53,328 bases of DNA from Streptomyces acidicola (GCF_009377235.1 NZ_VMNX01000033.1:1-53328); one strand, 5' to 3'. Counted from the stretch's first letter, positions 34,466 to 43,404 are shown. Notes: generated by a model from the sequence alone, not told the origin. Program-made: numbers and translations.

Positions 34466-35629
34466 GTGCAACGTCGAGCTGTGACGGCCGTATTGGCCGC
34501 GGCCGTGCTTCTGGTGACGTCCGGTTGTTCCTCCGGCGACGGGGAGGAGCCGGGCGCGGGCGGGACCTCGGCTGCGAACAGTAAGGGGCCGGGGGCGTCG
34601 TCGGACGAGTCGGCCCCGGAGGACGCCGCGCCCGCGAAGGGCTCGGTCAAGGTGGTGCGTACGGTCGCCGAGGGCCTGAAGAGCCCCTGGGGCCTGGCTC
34701 CGCTCCCCGAGGGCGGGCTGCTGGTGTCCTCGCGGGACGAGGGCACGATCACGCTCGTCGACGAGAAGACCGGCAAGAAGACGGAGCTCGGGGAGGTCCC
34801 CGGGGTCTCCCCCGGCGGCGAGGGCGGTCTCCTGGGCCTCGCGATCTCCCCGGACTACGCGTCGGACCACATGATCTACGCGTACTTCACCTCGGAGTCG
34901 GACAACCGCATCGTGCGCATGCTGTACGCCCCGGAGAAGCCGTCGGGTGAGCAGCTGGGTGCCCCCGACACGGTCGTGCGCGGCATCCCGAAGGGCATGA
35001 ACCACAACGGCGGCCGTCTGGCCTTCGGCCCTGACCGGATGCTGTACGCCACGACGGGCGAGCGGTACGAGGGCCCGCTGGCGCAGGACAAGAAGTCCCT
35101 CGGCGGCAAGATCCTGCGCATGACCCCGGACGGCGAGCCCGCCCCGGGCAATCCCTTCGGCGACTCGCTCGTGTACTCGTACGGCCACCGCAATGTGCAA
35201 GGCGTGGCCTGGGACGACAAGCAGCGCCTGTGGGCGTCGGAGTTCGGCCAGAACACCTGGGACGAGCTGAACCAGATCAAGCCCGGCGGCAACTACGGCT
35301 GGCCGGACGTCGAGGGCAAGGAAGGCAAGTCCGGCTTCGTCGATCCGGTCGCCCAGTGGGGCGTGGCGGAGGCCTCGCCGAGCGGCATCGCATTGGCCGA
35401 GGGCTCGGTCTGGATGGCCGGTCTGCGCGGCCAGCGCCTGTGGCGCATCCCCCTGAAGGGCACCGAGCTCTCCGCGGACCCCCAGGCCTTCCTGACGGAC
35501 GAGTACGGGCGCCTCCGCACGGTCGTTTCCGCGGGCGGCGACAGGCTGTGGCTGACGACGAGCGAAACGGACGGCCGAGGCTCACCTGGGAAGGGCGACG
35601 ACAAGATCCTTGAGCTGGAGGTGCAGTAG
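34466..35629 (+). CDS. PQQ-dependent sugar dehydrogenase-type lipoprotein
   Basis: The 387-aa product has a lipoprotein signal with lipobox VTSGC at about residues 17-21, a Ser/Gly/Glu linker, then a six-bladed soluble glucose dehydrogenase (GSDH/YliI) propeller: SPWGLAPLPEGGLLVSSRDE, GGEGGLLGLAISPDYA, MNHNGGRLAFGPDRMLYATT, GHRNVQGVAWD, and WASEFGQNTWDELNQIKPGG. Members oxidise sugars to lactones at the outer membrane face using PQQ, but many Streptomyces homologues lack proven activity. GTG 34466 is chosen because GAAGGGA sits nine bases before it; TTG 34460 is the alternative. Confidence 0.87.
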   Translation: MQRRAVTAVLAAAVLLVTSGCSSGDGEEPGAGGTSAANSKGPGASSDESAPEDAAPAKGSVKVVRTVAEGLKSPWGLAPLPEGGLLVSSRDEGTITLVDEKTGKKTELGEVPGVSPGGEGGLLGLAISPDYASDHMIYAYFTSESDNRIVRMLYAPEKPSGEQLGAPDTVVRGIPKGMNHNGGRLAFGPDRMLYATTGERYEGPLAQDKKSLGGKILRMTPDGEPAPGNPFGDSLVYSYGHRNVQGVAWDDKQRLWASEFGQNTWDELNQIKPGGNYGWPDVEGKEGKSGFVDPVAQWGVAEASPSGIALAEGSVWMAGLRGQRLWRIPLKGTELSADPQAFLTDEYGRLRTVVSAGGDRLWLTTSETDGRGSPGKGDDKILELEVQ

Positions 35630-35677
35630 CCGGGCGGGGTGGGCCGCCGGAGCGCCCTCACACAGCACCAGGGGGAC

Positions 35678-35890
35678 TCAATCCTCGTCCGGTTCCCCCT
35701 CGTTGGGGTCCTTGGCGTCGTGGAGCCGGACGGATGATGGGCGTATCACCGCGGTGCCCGACTCCAGGTCTATCGGTCCTCGCGCGGGGTCGCTGTCGCC
35801 GACGTCCTCCCGGGTCATCTCCAGGCGATTGCGTTCATCGCTGGTGTGCTTGTGTCCGGGCGCGAACAGTTCCTCGAAGGCGTTGAACAC
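35678..35890 (-). CDS. Small DUF6191-type conserved protein
   Basis: The 70-aa product begins MFNAFEELFAPGHKHTSDER and continues with LEMTREDVGDSDPARGPIDL and SGTAVIRP, a pattern I recognise as the DUF6191 small-protein family of Streptomyces (function unknown). It is acidic and soluble. Start GTG 35890 follows GGGGAGG at 5 nt and matches the family N-terminus; GTG 35896 overlaps the ribosome site and is less likely. It sits 94 bp downstream of the LAL regulator on the same strand, possibly co-transcribed, and converges with the sugar dehydrogenase gene. Confidence 0.75.
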   Translation of the reverse strand: MFNAFEELFAPGHKHTSDERNRLEMTREDVGDSDPARGPIDLESGTAVIRPSSVRLHDAKDPNEGEPDED

Positions 35891-35984
35891 GGGCACCTCC
35901 CCGGACCGGCCCCACCGGCCCTCGTCTCTGCAGATGTCCTCGCCGCTGACGGCCTGGGGTCATTATCCGCTGCCGTCTGCTCCT

Positions 35985-38900
35985 CTATCCCGCTGCCGTC
36001 TGCGCCTCCGCCCCCGGCGGAAACAACCGCAGTCGATGTGCCAGCGCCGCCGCCTCGCCCCGGCCCGAGACGCCCAGCTTGGCGAGGATGTTGGAGACGT
36101 GGACGCTGGCCGTCTTGGGGGAGATGAAGAGTTCCTCGGCGATCTGACGGTTGCTGCGTCCGACGGCGACCAGGCGCAGGACGTCGCGCTCGCGGCTGGT
36201 GAGGCCCAGGGCCTCGACGGGGTCGTCGGGAGCCGGGGCGGACCGCTCGGGGACGCGGGCCAGGGTGAGGCGTGCGCGCTGGGCGAGCAGGGCGACCGAG
36301 TCGGCGAGCGGGCGGGCTCCCAGATGGTCGGCGACGGCGGCGGCCAGCCGGAGGAGTTCCGTCGCGCGGTCCCGGCTCTCCTGGTCGGCGCCGCTCACCA
36401 GAAGCGCCTCGGCGAGCCGGTACCGGACGCGGGCGAGGTCGTACGGCCGCTCCAGCAGCTCGAAGGCGGCCACGACCTCGGACCATGTCCCGGGCTCCAG
36501 CACGCCCTCGGCACAGCGGAGTTCGGCCCGCACCCACCTCTCGTACGCGAGCCAGACCGGCGCGCCCGTGGTGAGCTTCCTGACGGCTTCGAAGATGTCC
36601 GACAGGACCTCGGTGCGCCCTTCTTCGGCGACGGGCAGACCGCGGGCGTCGGCCTCAGCCGTGACCGCGGCCAGCAACAGGGGCCAGGCATGGCGCTGCA
36701 TGCCGGGTGGGAAGCCGGCGTCCAGGGCGCGGCGGAGTTCGGCGCGGGCGTCGAGGAGCCGGCCTTCGGCGGCGGCCACACCGATGGTCAGGGCGGCCAG
36801 CGGGATGTTGCTCTGGGGCTGCGGGTCGTGGGTGCCGTTGAAGGCGCGGGCGTCGGCCAGATGGCGGGCGGCACCGGCCACGTCCCCCCGGGCGAGCTCG
36901 ACGTTCGTGAGATGCAGGGAGCCGCCGGCGCGTGGCTTCGCGCTCTGTCCTCCGCTGATCGCGTTCGCCGCGGCCTCGGCGGCCTCGTCCCAGCGGCCCA
37001 AGGGGAACAGCGACTCGGCGAGGTTGCCCCAGACCCAGGTCTCCGAGTCCGACAGGCCCATCCTGCGGGTGAGTTCGAGACCTGTCCGCAGCACCTCGAT
37101 GGCTTCCCCGGAGCGGCCGACGCTCTCCAGGGCCGACGGCAGGTTCACATGGCTGCGGCCCACGACGGCGGTCAGGGAGCGCTTCTCCACCTGGTCCTTG
37201 ACCGCGTACATCTCGGCGAGCCCGGCCTCGATGTCCCCCGCGTCGACCATCAGGGTGCCGAGTGTGAGGCGTGCGTTCAGCTCGATGTCCTCGGCGCCCA
37301 CCATGCGCGCGTACTCGACGGCGCGCTGGGCGTCGGAGAGCGCCTCGGGTCCGGGTGCGTGGAGCATGGACCAGCCCGCGACCATGGCCAGTACCTCGGC
37401 GTGCACCTCGGACGGGGGCAGCCCGCGCACCAGCTCCTGTGCGGTGCCGAGCTCCTTCCACCCGTCACCCCGGGCCAGGCCTTGCACCAGCATGGAACGC
37501 TGCACCCAGAACCAGGCCTCGCGCAGGGGGTCGCTCTCGTCTTCCAAAAAGTGCAGCGCCCGCTTGGTGATCTTCAGGGCGCGCTCGCGCTCCCCGCACA
37601 GCCGTCCCGCGACGGCGGCCTCGGCCATGAGGTCGAGATAGCGCAGGGGCGTGGTGGCCGGATCACAGCCGCACGGAGGGTAGACCTCCGTGTAGTCGAC
37701 GGGGCGCAGTCCGACCCGCACGGAGTCGGGGGCGTTCTCCCACAGCTCCATCGCCCGCTCCAGGAGCCGCAGTTGCTCGGAGTGGGCGTGGCGGCCGCGG
37801 GCCTCCACGGAGGCGTGGAGGACGGCGGGGAGGGCCTTCGCGGCGTCGTGGGCGTGGTACCAGTAGCTGGCCAGGCGGGTGGCGCGGCCGTCGGCCGGGA
37901 CGAGCGTCGGGTCGTCCTCCAGCGCTTCGGCGTACCGGCGGTTGAGGCGGGAGCGCTCGCCGGGCAGCAGGTCGTCGCTGACCGCCTCGCGGACCAGGGA
38001 GTGCCGGAAGCGGTAGCCGTCGCCGTCGGGCACGGCGAGCAGGATGTTGGCGCCGACAGCGACGCGCAGTGCCTCGATGAGGTCGTCCTCGGAGAGCCGG
38101 GCCACGGCCGCCAGCAGGCCGTACTCGACGGTGGAGCCGCCCTCGGCGACGATCCGGGCCACACGCTGGGCGTCCTCGGGCAGCCCCTCGACGCGTACGA
38201 GGAGCAGGTCCCGCAGGGAGTCGGTGAGGCCGGTCCGGCAGCCCTCGTGGGCCGCGACGGCCAGTTCCTCGACGAAGAACGCGTTGCCGTCGGAGCGTTC
38301 GAAGATCTCGTCGACCTGGGCCGGGTCGGGTGCGGAAGCGAGAATCCCGGCGAGCTGGCGGGCGACCTCGGCGCGGTTGAAGCGGCGCAGTTCGACGCGG
38401 CGGACCGTGCGCAGGCGGTCGAGCTCGGCCAGCAGTGGGCGGAGCGGGTGACGGCGGTGGATGTCGTCGGCGCGGTAGGTGGCGACGACGACGAGGCGGC
38501 CGGTGCGGAGTGTGCGGAACAGGTAGGCCAGGAGGTGGCGGGTGGAGGCGTCGGCCCAGTGCAGGTCCTCCAGCGCGACGACGACCGTGCGGTCCGCGGC
38601 GATGCGCTCCAGGAGGCGGGCGGTGAGTTCGAAGAGGCGGGCCGTGCCCTCCTCGTCGTGCCGGCCGTCGAGTCGGCGGGGCGCCTCGCCCAGCTCGGGC
38701 AGGAGCCGGGCCAGCTCCGCCTCCTGCCCCTCGGCCGCGGCGGCCACCTCGTCGGGGAGCTGTCGGCGCAGGGAGCGCAGAGCGGTGGAGAACGGCGCGA
38801 AGGGCAGCCCGTCGGCGCCGATCTCGACGCAGCCGCCGAGCACGACGACCGCGCTCTCGCGGCAGGCCGTGGTGGCGAACTCCTCGACCAGGCGCGTCTT

Positions 38901-39044
38901 GCCGACCCCGGCCTCGCCCCCGAGCAGTAACGCCTGGGGCTCCCCCGCGGCGGCGCGGGAGAGCGCGTCGTGCAACACCTCCAGCTCGTCGGCACGACCG
39001 ACGAACACCGGGCTGACCGATCTCATCTCCACGCTGCCGAGCAT
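35985..39044 (-). CDS. LAL-type LuxR family ATPase regulator
   Basis: The product is about 1019 aa: an N-terminal AAA/NTPase domain (Walker A GGEAGVGKTRLVEEF about 41, Walker B VVVALEDLHWADAST, sensor-like LAYLFRTLRTGRLVVVATYR), a long TPR-like helical middle, and a C-terminal LuxR helix-turn-helix (LTSRERDVLRLVAVGRSNRQ then IAEELFISPKTASVHVSNIL). Large ATP-binding LuxR regulators of this kind activate secondary-metabolite, carbon-use or developmental genes; the target here is unknown. The start is uncertain: ATG 39044 (MLGSVEMRS) or ATG 39026 (MRSVSPVFVGR) at the domain edge; neither has a good ribosome site, so the transcript may be leaderless. Confidence 0.88.
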   Translation of the reverse strand: MLGSVEMRSVSPVFVGRADELEVLHDALSRAAAGEPQALLLGGEAGVGKTRLVEEFATTACRESAVVVLGGCVEIGADGLPFAPFSTALRSLRRQLPDEVAAAAEGQEAELARLLPELGEAPRRLDGRHDEEGTARLFELTARLLERIAADRTVVVALEDLHWADASTRHLLAYLFRTLRTGRLVVVATYRADDIHRRHPLRPLLAELDRLRTVRRVELRRFNRAEVARQLAGILASAPDPAQVDEIFERSDGNAFFVEELAVAAHEGCRTGLTDSLRDLLLVRVEGLPEDAQRVARIVAEGGSTVEYGLLAAVARLSEDDLIEALRVAVGANILLAVPDGDGYRFRHSLVREAVSDDLLPGERSRLNRRYAEALEDDPTLVPADGRATRLASYWYHAHDAAKALPAVLHASVEARGRHAHSEQLRLLERAMELWENAPDSVRVGLRPVDYTEVYPPCGCDPATTPLRYLDLMAEAAVAGRLCGERERALKITKRALHFLEDESDPLREAWFWVQRSMLVQGLARGDGWKELGTAQELVRGLPPSEVHAEVLAMVAGWSMLHAPGPEALSDAQRAVEYARMVGAEDIELNARLTLGTLMVDAGDIEAGLAEMYAVKDQVEKRSLTAVVGRSHVNLPSALESVGRSGEAIEVLRTGLELTRRMGLSDSETWVWGNLAESLFPLGRWDEAAEAAANAISGGQSAKPRAGGSLHLTNVELARGDVAGAARHLADARAFNGTHDPQPQSNIPLAALTIGVAAAEGRLLDARAELRRALDAGFPPGMQRHAWPLLLAAVTAEADARGLPVAEEGRTEVLSDIFEAVRKLTTGAPVWLAYERWVRAELRCAEGVLEPGTWSEVVAAFELLERPYDLARVRYRLAEALLVSGADQESRDRATELLRLAAAVADHLGARPLADSVALLAQRARLTLARVPERSAPAPDDPVEALGLTSRERDVLRLVAVGRSNRQIAEELFISPKTASVHVSNILAKLGVSGRGEAAALAHRLRLFPPGAEAQTAAG

Positions 39045-39127
39045 CGCATGCGGATCTGACAGCGCGGCACCGAATATCGGCACAACGGCGCCGCCACGCG
39101 CGTGCGGGGCGCTCACACGGACGGGCA

Positions 39128-39156
39128 GAGTGCCCTGCCGGGCCGGCAGGGCACTC
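39128..39156 (-). terminator. Terminator of the 58-aa gene
   Basis: GAGTGCCCTGCCG-ggc-CGGCAGGGCACTC is a perfect 13-bp stem with a 3-nt loop, 58 bp past the stop of the 58-aa gene and upstream of the LAL regulator, separating the two. Confidence 0.8.
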
Positions 39157-39214
39157 GCCGTACTCACCGGAGACAGGCCACCCCCCGGGCGGCCGTCCTC
39201 CCCCGGCCGGGGGC

Positions 39215-39391
39215 TCACGCCGGGCGGGCGAGCCGGTGCCGACGGGGGCGGGGACTATGCGGCCTCCTCTCGGCGTCGTGCTGCCCGGACGCCTCGCGGG
39301 CGGCGCGGCGGGCCTCCCGGGCGATCCGGTACTCGGCGGCATCGCGCATCAGCTCGGCGGACCGGATCTTCTGGAGCTCGTACGGGAACAT
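39215..39391 (-). CDS. Small conserved-type basic protein (58 aa)
   Basis: Begins MFPYELQKIRSAELMRDAAE and continues YRIAREARRAAREASGQHDA, a helical, Arg/Ala-rich sequence I recognise from many Streptomyces as a short protein of unknown function. ATG 39391 has GAGGAG at ideal spacing; the frame is open 35 codons upstream but without that character. It lies downstream of two long hairpins (39501-39551 and 39576-39620). Confidence 0.7.
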   Translation of the reverse strand: MFPYELQKIRSAELMRDAAEYRIAREARRAAREASGQHDAERRPHSPRPRRHRLARPA

Positions 39392-39820
39392 CTCGTACTC
39401 CTCGTGAGGCGTTGGTTTCGGGCTCGCTTGCTGCGATGCCTCCACCTTCGTCTCCGAGGGGGGCGAGCCACATCGGGAGAGTTCCGCATCTTGCACGCGC
39501 GAGGGGCCTTAGGTCCGCCGTACGTCGTGTACGGCGGGTCTAAGGCCCCTCAGAGCTGCGAGGACAAGCGTCTCTGATTGGCTTAGTGACCTTCAGTGTT
39601 GCTCAAGGTGTGAGCCAATCGTCTTCGTGCCCTGGTGCTGAGTGGCAGGTGCCGTCAGCCCTCGTGGCACGTCCCTCCGGACGCTGGTCGGCCAGCCTGC
39701 ACAGCTATGGGCCGAGGAGGGTGCCCGACGTCGCCTGGGCGCCGGGCGTGCAGGTGACAGCCTGCCACAGGATCGCTACGGATCGCTAATCAGACTGATC
39801 AGCCTCCTTGTGCGGCGGGG
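39392..39820. other. Structured non-coding region
   Basis: 429 bp without a supported gene. It holds a very long hairpin (39501-39551), a second inverted repeat GATTGGCT/AGCCAATC with a 29-nt loop (39576-39583, 39613-39620), and a 9-bp direct repeat GGATCGCTA near 39771-39788 followed by CTGATCAG. No tRNA fold was found. Possible regulatory RNA or promoter complex. Confidence 0.5.
39501..39551. terminator. Long hairpin upstream of the 58-aa gene
   Basis: GAGGGGCCTTAG-gt-CCGCCGTAC and GTACGGCGG-gt-CTAAGGCCCCTC form a 21-bp stem interrupted by one symmetric 2-nt internal loop, apex GTCGT. It follows the 3' side of the 39821 membrane-protein gene by about 270 bp and precedes the 58-aa gene by 110 bp, so it may end the former's transcript or be a regulatory RNA element. 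Confidence 0.6.
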
Positions 39821-40450
39821 TCAACCCACCGTCGGCGTGGAGAGCAGGATGTCCGAGTACTTCACGGCGGCCAGTACCAGGCCGAGGAAGCCGAGCGAGA
39901 TACCCGCCCAGGCAACCGACTTGATCCAGGGTGTCTGCGGCGCCCGCTCCGGGTCGCCGAACGCCGGCCGGACCAGCACGGCGACGCCCGCGATCAGGGC
40001 GATCAGCGCGAACACGCCTGCCACCAGGGCGTTGGCGTTCCAGGAGTCGGCGTACACCTGCTTGATCTGTGTGGCGACGCTCACGCCCTGCGCGGCCTCC
40101 AGCTGGCCGTACAGCGACTCGCGGGCCTGCGCGATGGTGCCGACCCAGCTGCCTGTCAGCGAGACCAGCCCGAGCCCGACGGACACGATGGCCGCCGCTC
40201 CCTGGCCGACCCCGGCGGAGGCGTCGGAGGCGCCCTTCCCGTCGGCGGCCTCGTCCTGCTCGTCGGCCACGTCGTCGGAACCGTCCGTCTCGTCGACGGA
40301 GGCTTCCGCGGAAGTGTCCTCCTTGGTCTCCGCGACCCCGGTGGCCTCCTTGGTCTCAGGAGCCGCCTTGGAGACGTCCACCGTCTCCTTGTCGCGCTGT
40401 TCCTCTGCGCCGGTCTCGACCCCGGCCTCATTCACTGTCTTCGAACCCAT
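39821..40450 (-). CDS. Membrane protein with acidic N-terminal domain
   Basis: The product is about 209 aa, with no named family recognised. The first ~85 residues are disordered-looking and strongly acidic (ETKEATGVAETKEDTSAEAS, DETDGSDDVADEQDEAADGK). Three hydrophobic segments follow: AAAIVSVGLGLVSLTGSWVG, ALVAGVFALIALIAGVAVLV and VAWAGISLGFLGLVLAAV. An extracytoplasmic stretch between TM1 and TM2 (QARESLYGQLEAAQGVSVAT) is likely. ATG 40450 is chosen; GTG 40459 gives three more residues. Neither has a good ribosome site. Confidence 0.75.
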   Translation of the reverse strand: MGSKTVNEAGVETGAEEQRDKETVDVSKAAPETKEATGVAETKEDTSAEASVDETDGSDDVADEQDEAADGKGASDASAGVGQGAAAIVSVGLGLVSLTGSWVGTIAQARESLYGQLEAAQGVSVATQIKQVYADSWNANALVAGVFALIALIAGVAVLVRPAFGDPERAPQTPWIKSVAWAGISLGFLGLVLAAVKYSDILLSTPTVG

Positions 40451-40523
40451 GCCTCGCACCGTACGGACGCTGTCTGAGAAGTCTCTTAATGATCGTTGTG
40501 AGCAGTACGCGTGCGCGTGGGTG

Positions 40524-41090
40524 TCATCGTTCCGTACGCGCGCGTGCCTCTCGCCACTCGGGCGCGAGGACCGACCACACCTCGGTGTCCTGGCGTACGC
40601 CCCGGTACGGGTAGCGCTGCCGGAGGACGCCGTCGCGGCTCATGCCCAGTCGCCGCGCCACGTTGATGCTCGGTTCGTTGGCGGACGACGCCAACCACTC
40701 CACACGGTGGATGCCTCGCTCGTCAACCGCCCAGTCGATGAGGACGCGCACGGCGCGGGTGATCAAACCCCGCCCCGTGGCGGCGGATTCAAGCCAGCAG
40801 CCGACCTCGCAGGTGCCGTTCACGGCGTCGAAGATCCGGAAGAGCACACCGCCGACGAGCTTCCCCTCCAGCCACAGCCCGTGCAGGCTGCCGGTGTCGG
40901 CGGCGCGCTTGTCGGCGTACGACTGGAGGAGCTCGCGCGCGGTGTCGATGTCGGTGGCCTTGGCGCCGAACGGGATGTGCTGCCCGATGAACTCGCGCCC
41001 CCGGTCGAGGTGGGCGAGGAACTCCTCGGCGTGCCAGGGGTCCAGAGGCCGCAGTTCGGCGCCGTCGTCACCCAGAGATATCGCGTACAT
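40524..41090 (-). CDS. GNAT-family N-acetyltransferase (RimJ/RimL type)
   Basis: The 188-aa product has the GNAT fold: LRPLDPWHAEEFLAHLDRGR at the start, acetyl-CoA loop region ESAATGRGLITRAVRVLIDW, WLASSANEPSINVARRLGMS and the C-terminal EGVLRQRYPYRG-like segment (here RDGVLRQRYPYRGVRQD). This pattern is that of ribosomal-protein serine acetyltransferases and N-terminal acetylases; the true acceptor is unknown. ATG 41090 is the homology start. Two 21-bp tandem repeats lie just upstream. Confidence 0.87.
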   Translation of the reverse strand: MYAISLGDDGAELRPLDPWHAEEFLAHLDRGREFIGQHIPFGAKATDIDTARELLQSYADKRAADTGSLHGLWLEGKLVGGVLFRIFDAVNGTCEVGCWLESAATGRGLITRAVRVLIDWAVDERGIHRVEWLASSANEPSINVARRLGMSRDGVLRQRYPYRGVRQDTEVWSVLAPEWREARARTER

Positions 41091-41106
41091 CCTGTTGCCG
41101 CTCCTT

Positions 41107-41148
41107 AGCCAGTGCGACCGGTTCGTCAGCCAGTACGACCGGTTCGTC
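41107..41148. repeat. Two 21-bp tandem repeats upstream of the GNAT gene
   Basis: AGCCAGTGCGACCGGTTCGTC and AGCCAGTACGACCGGTTCGTC (each 21 bp, quoted as two copies at 41107-41127 and 41128-41148) differ at one base. Each carries ACCGGT, so the palindromes are exactly 21 bp, two helical turns, apart. Suggests cooperative regulator binding 17-58 bp before the GNAT start. Confidence 0.7.
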
Positions 41149-41187
41149 GTCGAGCTCGTCGTCGGTGGCCGGATCGCCACCGTCCGC

Positions 41188-43404
41188 TCACTGCCCGGGG
41201 ATGGTCGCACGGGCGGCTTTCTCCGTGCTGGTCTTTTCGGCCGCGTCCGCGGCGGCCCGGTACTCGGCCGGTTCGATGCTGATGCGCGGCATGCGGCGGT
41301 CGAGCCAGCGGGGCAGCCACCAGTTGGCGCCGCCGAGCATGTGCATGAGGGCGGGCACGAGGAGCGTACGGAGGACGAAGGCGTCGAGGGCCACAGCGGT
41401 GGCCAGTGCGATGCCGAACATCGCGATGACGCGGTCCCCGCTGAGCACGAACGCGAGGAACACCGAGATCATGATGACGGCGGCGGAGTTGATCACCCGG
41501 CTGGTCTCGGCGAGGCCGACGCGGACGGCGCGCCGGTTGTCGCCGGTCTCCAGCCACTCCTCGTACATCCGGCTGACCAGGAAGACCTGGTAGTCCATGG
41601 ACAGCCCGAAGAGCACCGAGACCATGATCACGGGGAGGAAGGGCTCGATCGGCCCGGCGCTGCCGAGGCCCAGCAGTTCGCTGCCCCAGCCCCACTGGAA
41701 GATCGCGACGACGACCCCGAAGGCGGCAGCGACGGCGGCGACGTTCATCGCGGCGGCCTTCAACGGGATGCCGATGGACCGGAAGGCGAGCAGGAGCAGC
41801 AGGCAGCCGAGCCCGATCACGACGCCCACGAACAGCGGCAGTTTGCCGACGATGACGTCCGCGAAGTCGTCGTAGCCGGCAGTGACCCCGCCGACGTGCA
41901 GGTCGAGCGAGGTGCCCGCCTCGACGCGCGGCAGCACCTCGTCGCGCAGCCGGTCGACGAGGTCGCTGGTGTGCGTGGACTGCGGGGAGGACTCCGGGAC
42001 GACGCTGAGGTACGCGGTGTCGCCCGCCGTGTCGTACGTCACCGGGCTCACCCCGGCGACGCCCTCGGTAGCTCGGAGGGTGGCGTCGAGGTTGTCGAGG
42101 GCGAGCTTGTCCTGGGCGCCGCCGACCTTGGTGACCAGGGTGAGGGGCCCGTTCACACCGGGGCCGAAGCCGTCCGCGAGGAGGTCGTACGCCTGGCGCG
42201 TGGTCGCCGTCTTCGGGTTGTTGCCCTGGTCGGAGGTGCCCAGGTGCAGGCCGAGCGCGGGTAGCGCGAGCAGGGTCATGACGCCGAGCGCGACGGCCCC
42301 GAGCTTCTTGGGGTGCCGTTCCACGAACGCGGACCAGCGGGCGGCGAGCCCGGTGGGCCGCTCCGGCTCGGGGCCGTGCTCGTCGAGGCGGCGGCGCTCA
42401 CGGCGGCTCAGGGCGCGCATGCCGATGAGGGAGAGCAGGGCGGGCAGCAGTGTCACGGAGGCGGCGACCGTGAGGACCACGGTGAGCGACGCGGCGATGG
42501 CGACGCCGTTCAGGAAGCCGAGCCGCAGGATGAGCATGCCCAGGAGGGCGATGCACACGGTGGCGCCGGCGAACACGACGGCCCGCCCCGTGGTCGCGAC
42601 GGCGCTGGTCACGGCCTCGGTGACGGACAACCCGCGCTTGAGTTCCCTGCGGTGCCTGGTGACGATGAACAGCGCGTAGTCGATTCCGACGCCCAGCCCG
42701 ATCAGCATGCCCAGCATGGGCGCGAAGTCGGCCACGGTCATGACGTGGCCGAGCAGCACGATCCCGGCGTACGCGGTCCCCACGCTGACGAGCGCGGTCG
42801 CGATGGGCAGCAGCGAGGCGGCGAGCGAGCCGAAGGCGAGGAGCAGCACGACGGCGGCGACGAGCACGCCGGCCGCCTCGGCGATATGCCCGCCCGTCGA
42901 CTCGGTGAGCCCGATCGCCCTGCCGCCCAGTTCGACCTGGAGTCCGTCGGTCTCGGCCGCCTTGGCGGTGTCTACGACCTTCTGGGCCTCGGCCTTGTCG
43001 ATGTCCTGGGTCTGGTCGTCGAAGGTGAGCGTGGCGTACGCGGTGTGTCCGTCACGGCTGATCCGGCCGCCGGGTGACCCTTCGTACGGGCTGGTCACGG
43101 ACGCCACTGAGGGCAGGTCGGCGATCTCGTCCAGGGTGCGGGTCATGGCTTGCTCGACGTCGGCGGCCCGCACGGTGCCGTGGGTGGTGTGCCAGACGAT
43201 GGTGTCGCTGTCGCCGCCGAGGCGCGGGAAGCCCTCGTCGAGGAGTTGCGTGGCGCGGCTGGACTCGGTCCCCGGGGTCGCATAGTCGTTCGAGTACGCG
43301 GATCCTGCGACGGATGCGACGGCGGCGGCGCCCGCGAAGGTGAGAAGCCACAGAAGTACGGCGACGAGGCGGTGCCGGACACACCAGCGCGCGAGGGCTG
43401 CCAC
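41188..43404 (-). CDS. MMPL-family (RND) transporter
   Basis: The 738-aa product has 12 predicted membrane segments in two symmetric halves: TM1 RLVAVLLWLLTFAGAAAV followed by an external domain, then the MMPL signatures MLIGLGVGIDYALFIVTRHR and VIMVSVLFGLSMDYQVFLVS with the buried Asp-Tyr pairs used for proton coupling. Actinobacterial MMPL proteins export lipids or drugs; the substrate is unknown. The start is GTG 43404, preceded by AGGGAG; the open frame runs 31 codons further without membrane character. A palindrome 99 bp upstream probably binds its regulator. Confidence 0.88.
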   Translation of the reverse strand: MAALARWCVRHRLVAVLLWLLTFAGAAAVASVAGSAYSNDYATPGTESSRATQLLDEGFPRLGGDSDTIVWHTTHGTVRAADVEQAMTRTLDEIADLPSVASVTSPYEGSPGGRISRDGHTAYATLTFDDQTQDIDKAEAQKVVDTAKAAETDGLQVELGGRAIGLTESTGGHIAEAAGVLVAAVVLLLAFGSLAASLLPIATALVSVGTAYAGIVLLGHVMTVADFAPMLGMLIGLGVGIDYALFIVTRHRRELKRGLSVTEAVTSAVATTGRAVVFAGATVCIALLGMLILRLGFLNGVAIAASLTVVLTVAASVTLLPALLSLIGMRALSRRERRRLDEHGPEPERPTGLAARWSAFVERHPKKLGAVALGVMTLLALPALGLHLGTSDQGNNPKTATTRQAYDLLADGFGPGVNGPLTLVTKVGGAQDKLALDNLDATLRATEGVAGVSPVTYDTAGDTAYLSVVPESSPQSTHTSDLVDRLRDEVLPRVEAGTSLDLHVGGVTAGYDDFADVIVGKLPLFVGVVIGLGCLLLLLAFRSIGIPLKAAAMNVAAVAAAFGVVVAIFQWGWGSELLGLGSAGPIEPFLPVIMVSVLFGLSMDYQVFLVSRMYEEWLETGDNRRAVRVGLAETSRVINSAAVIMISVFLAFVLSGDRVIAMFGIALATAVALDAFVLRTLLVPALMHMLGGANWWLPRWLDRRMPRISIEPAEYRAAADAAEKTSTEKAARATIPGQ

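Noticed and set aside
35960..36010. Duplicate of CCGCTGCCGTCTG at the end of the LAL gene as a possible attachment site
   Set aside because: Short, GC-biased duplication spanning the stop codon with no integrase or tRNA nearby; most likely chance or slippage.
35610..38930. 1106-codon plus-strand frame opposite the LAL regulator
   Set aside because: Antisense shadow of a clear AAA-LuxR gene; composition typical of shadow frames (Gly/Ala/Val/Asp repeats).
39501..39800. tRNA or other structural RNA gene
   Set aside because: No cloverleaf, no CCA-proximal acceptor pairing and no TTCGA-type T-loop could be fitted; kept only as a structured region.
39642..41108. Long plus-strand frame over the membrane-protein and GNAT genes
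   Set aside because: Antisense to two supported genes; its Ser/Ala/Pro/Arg composition matches the shadow pattern.
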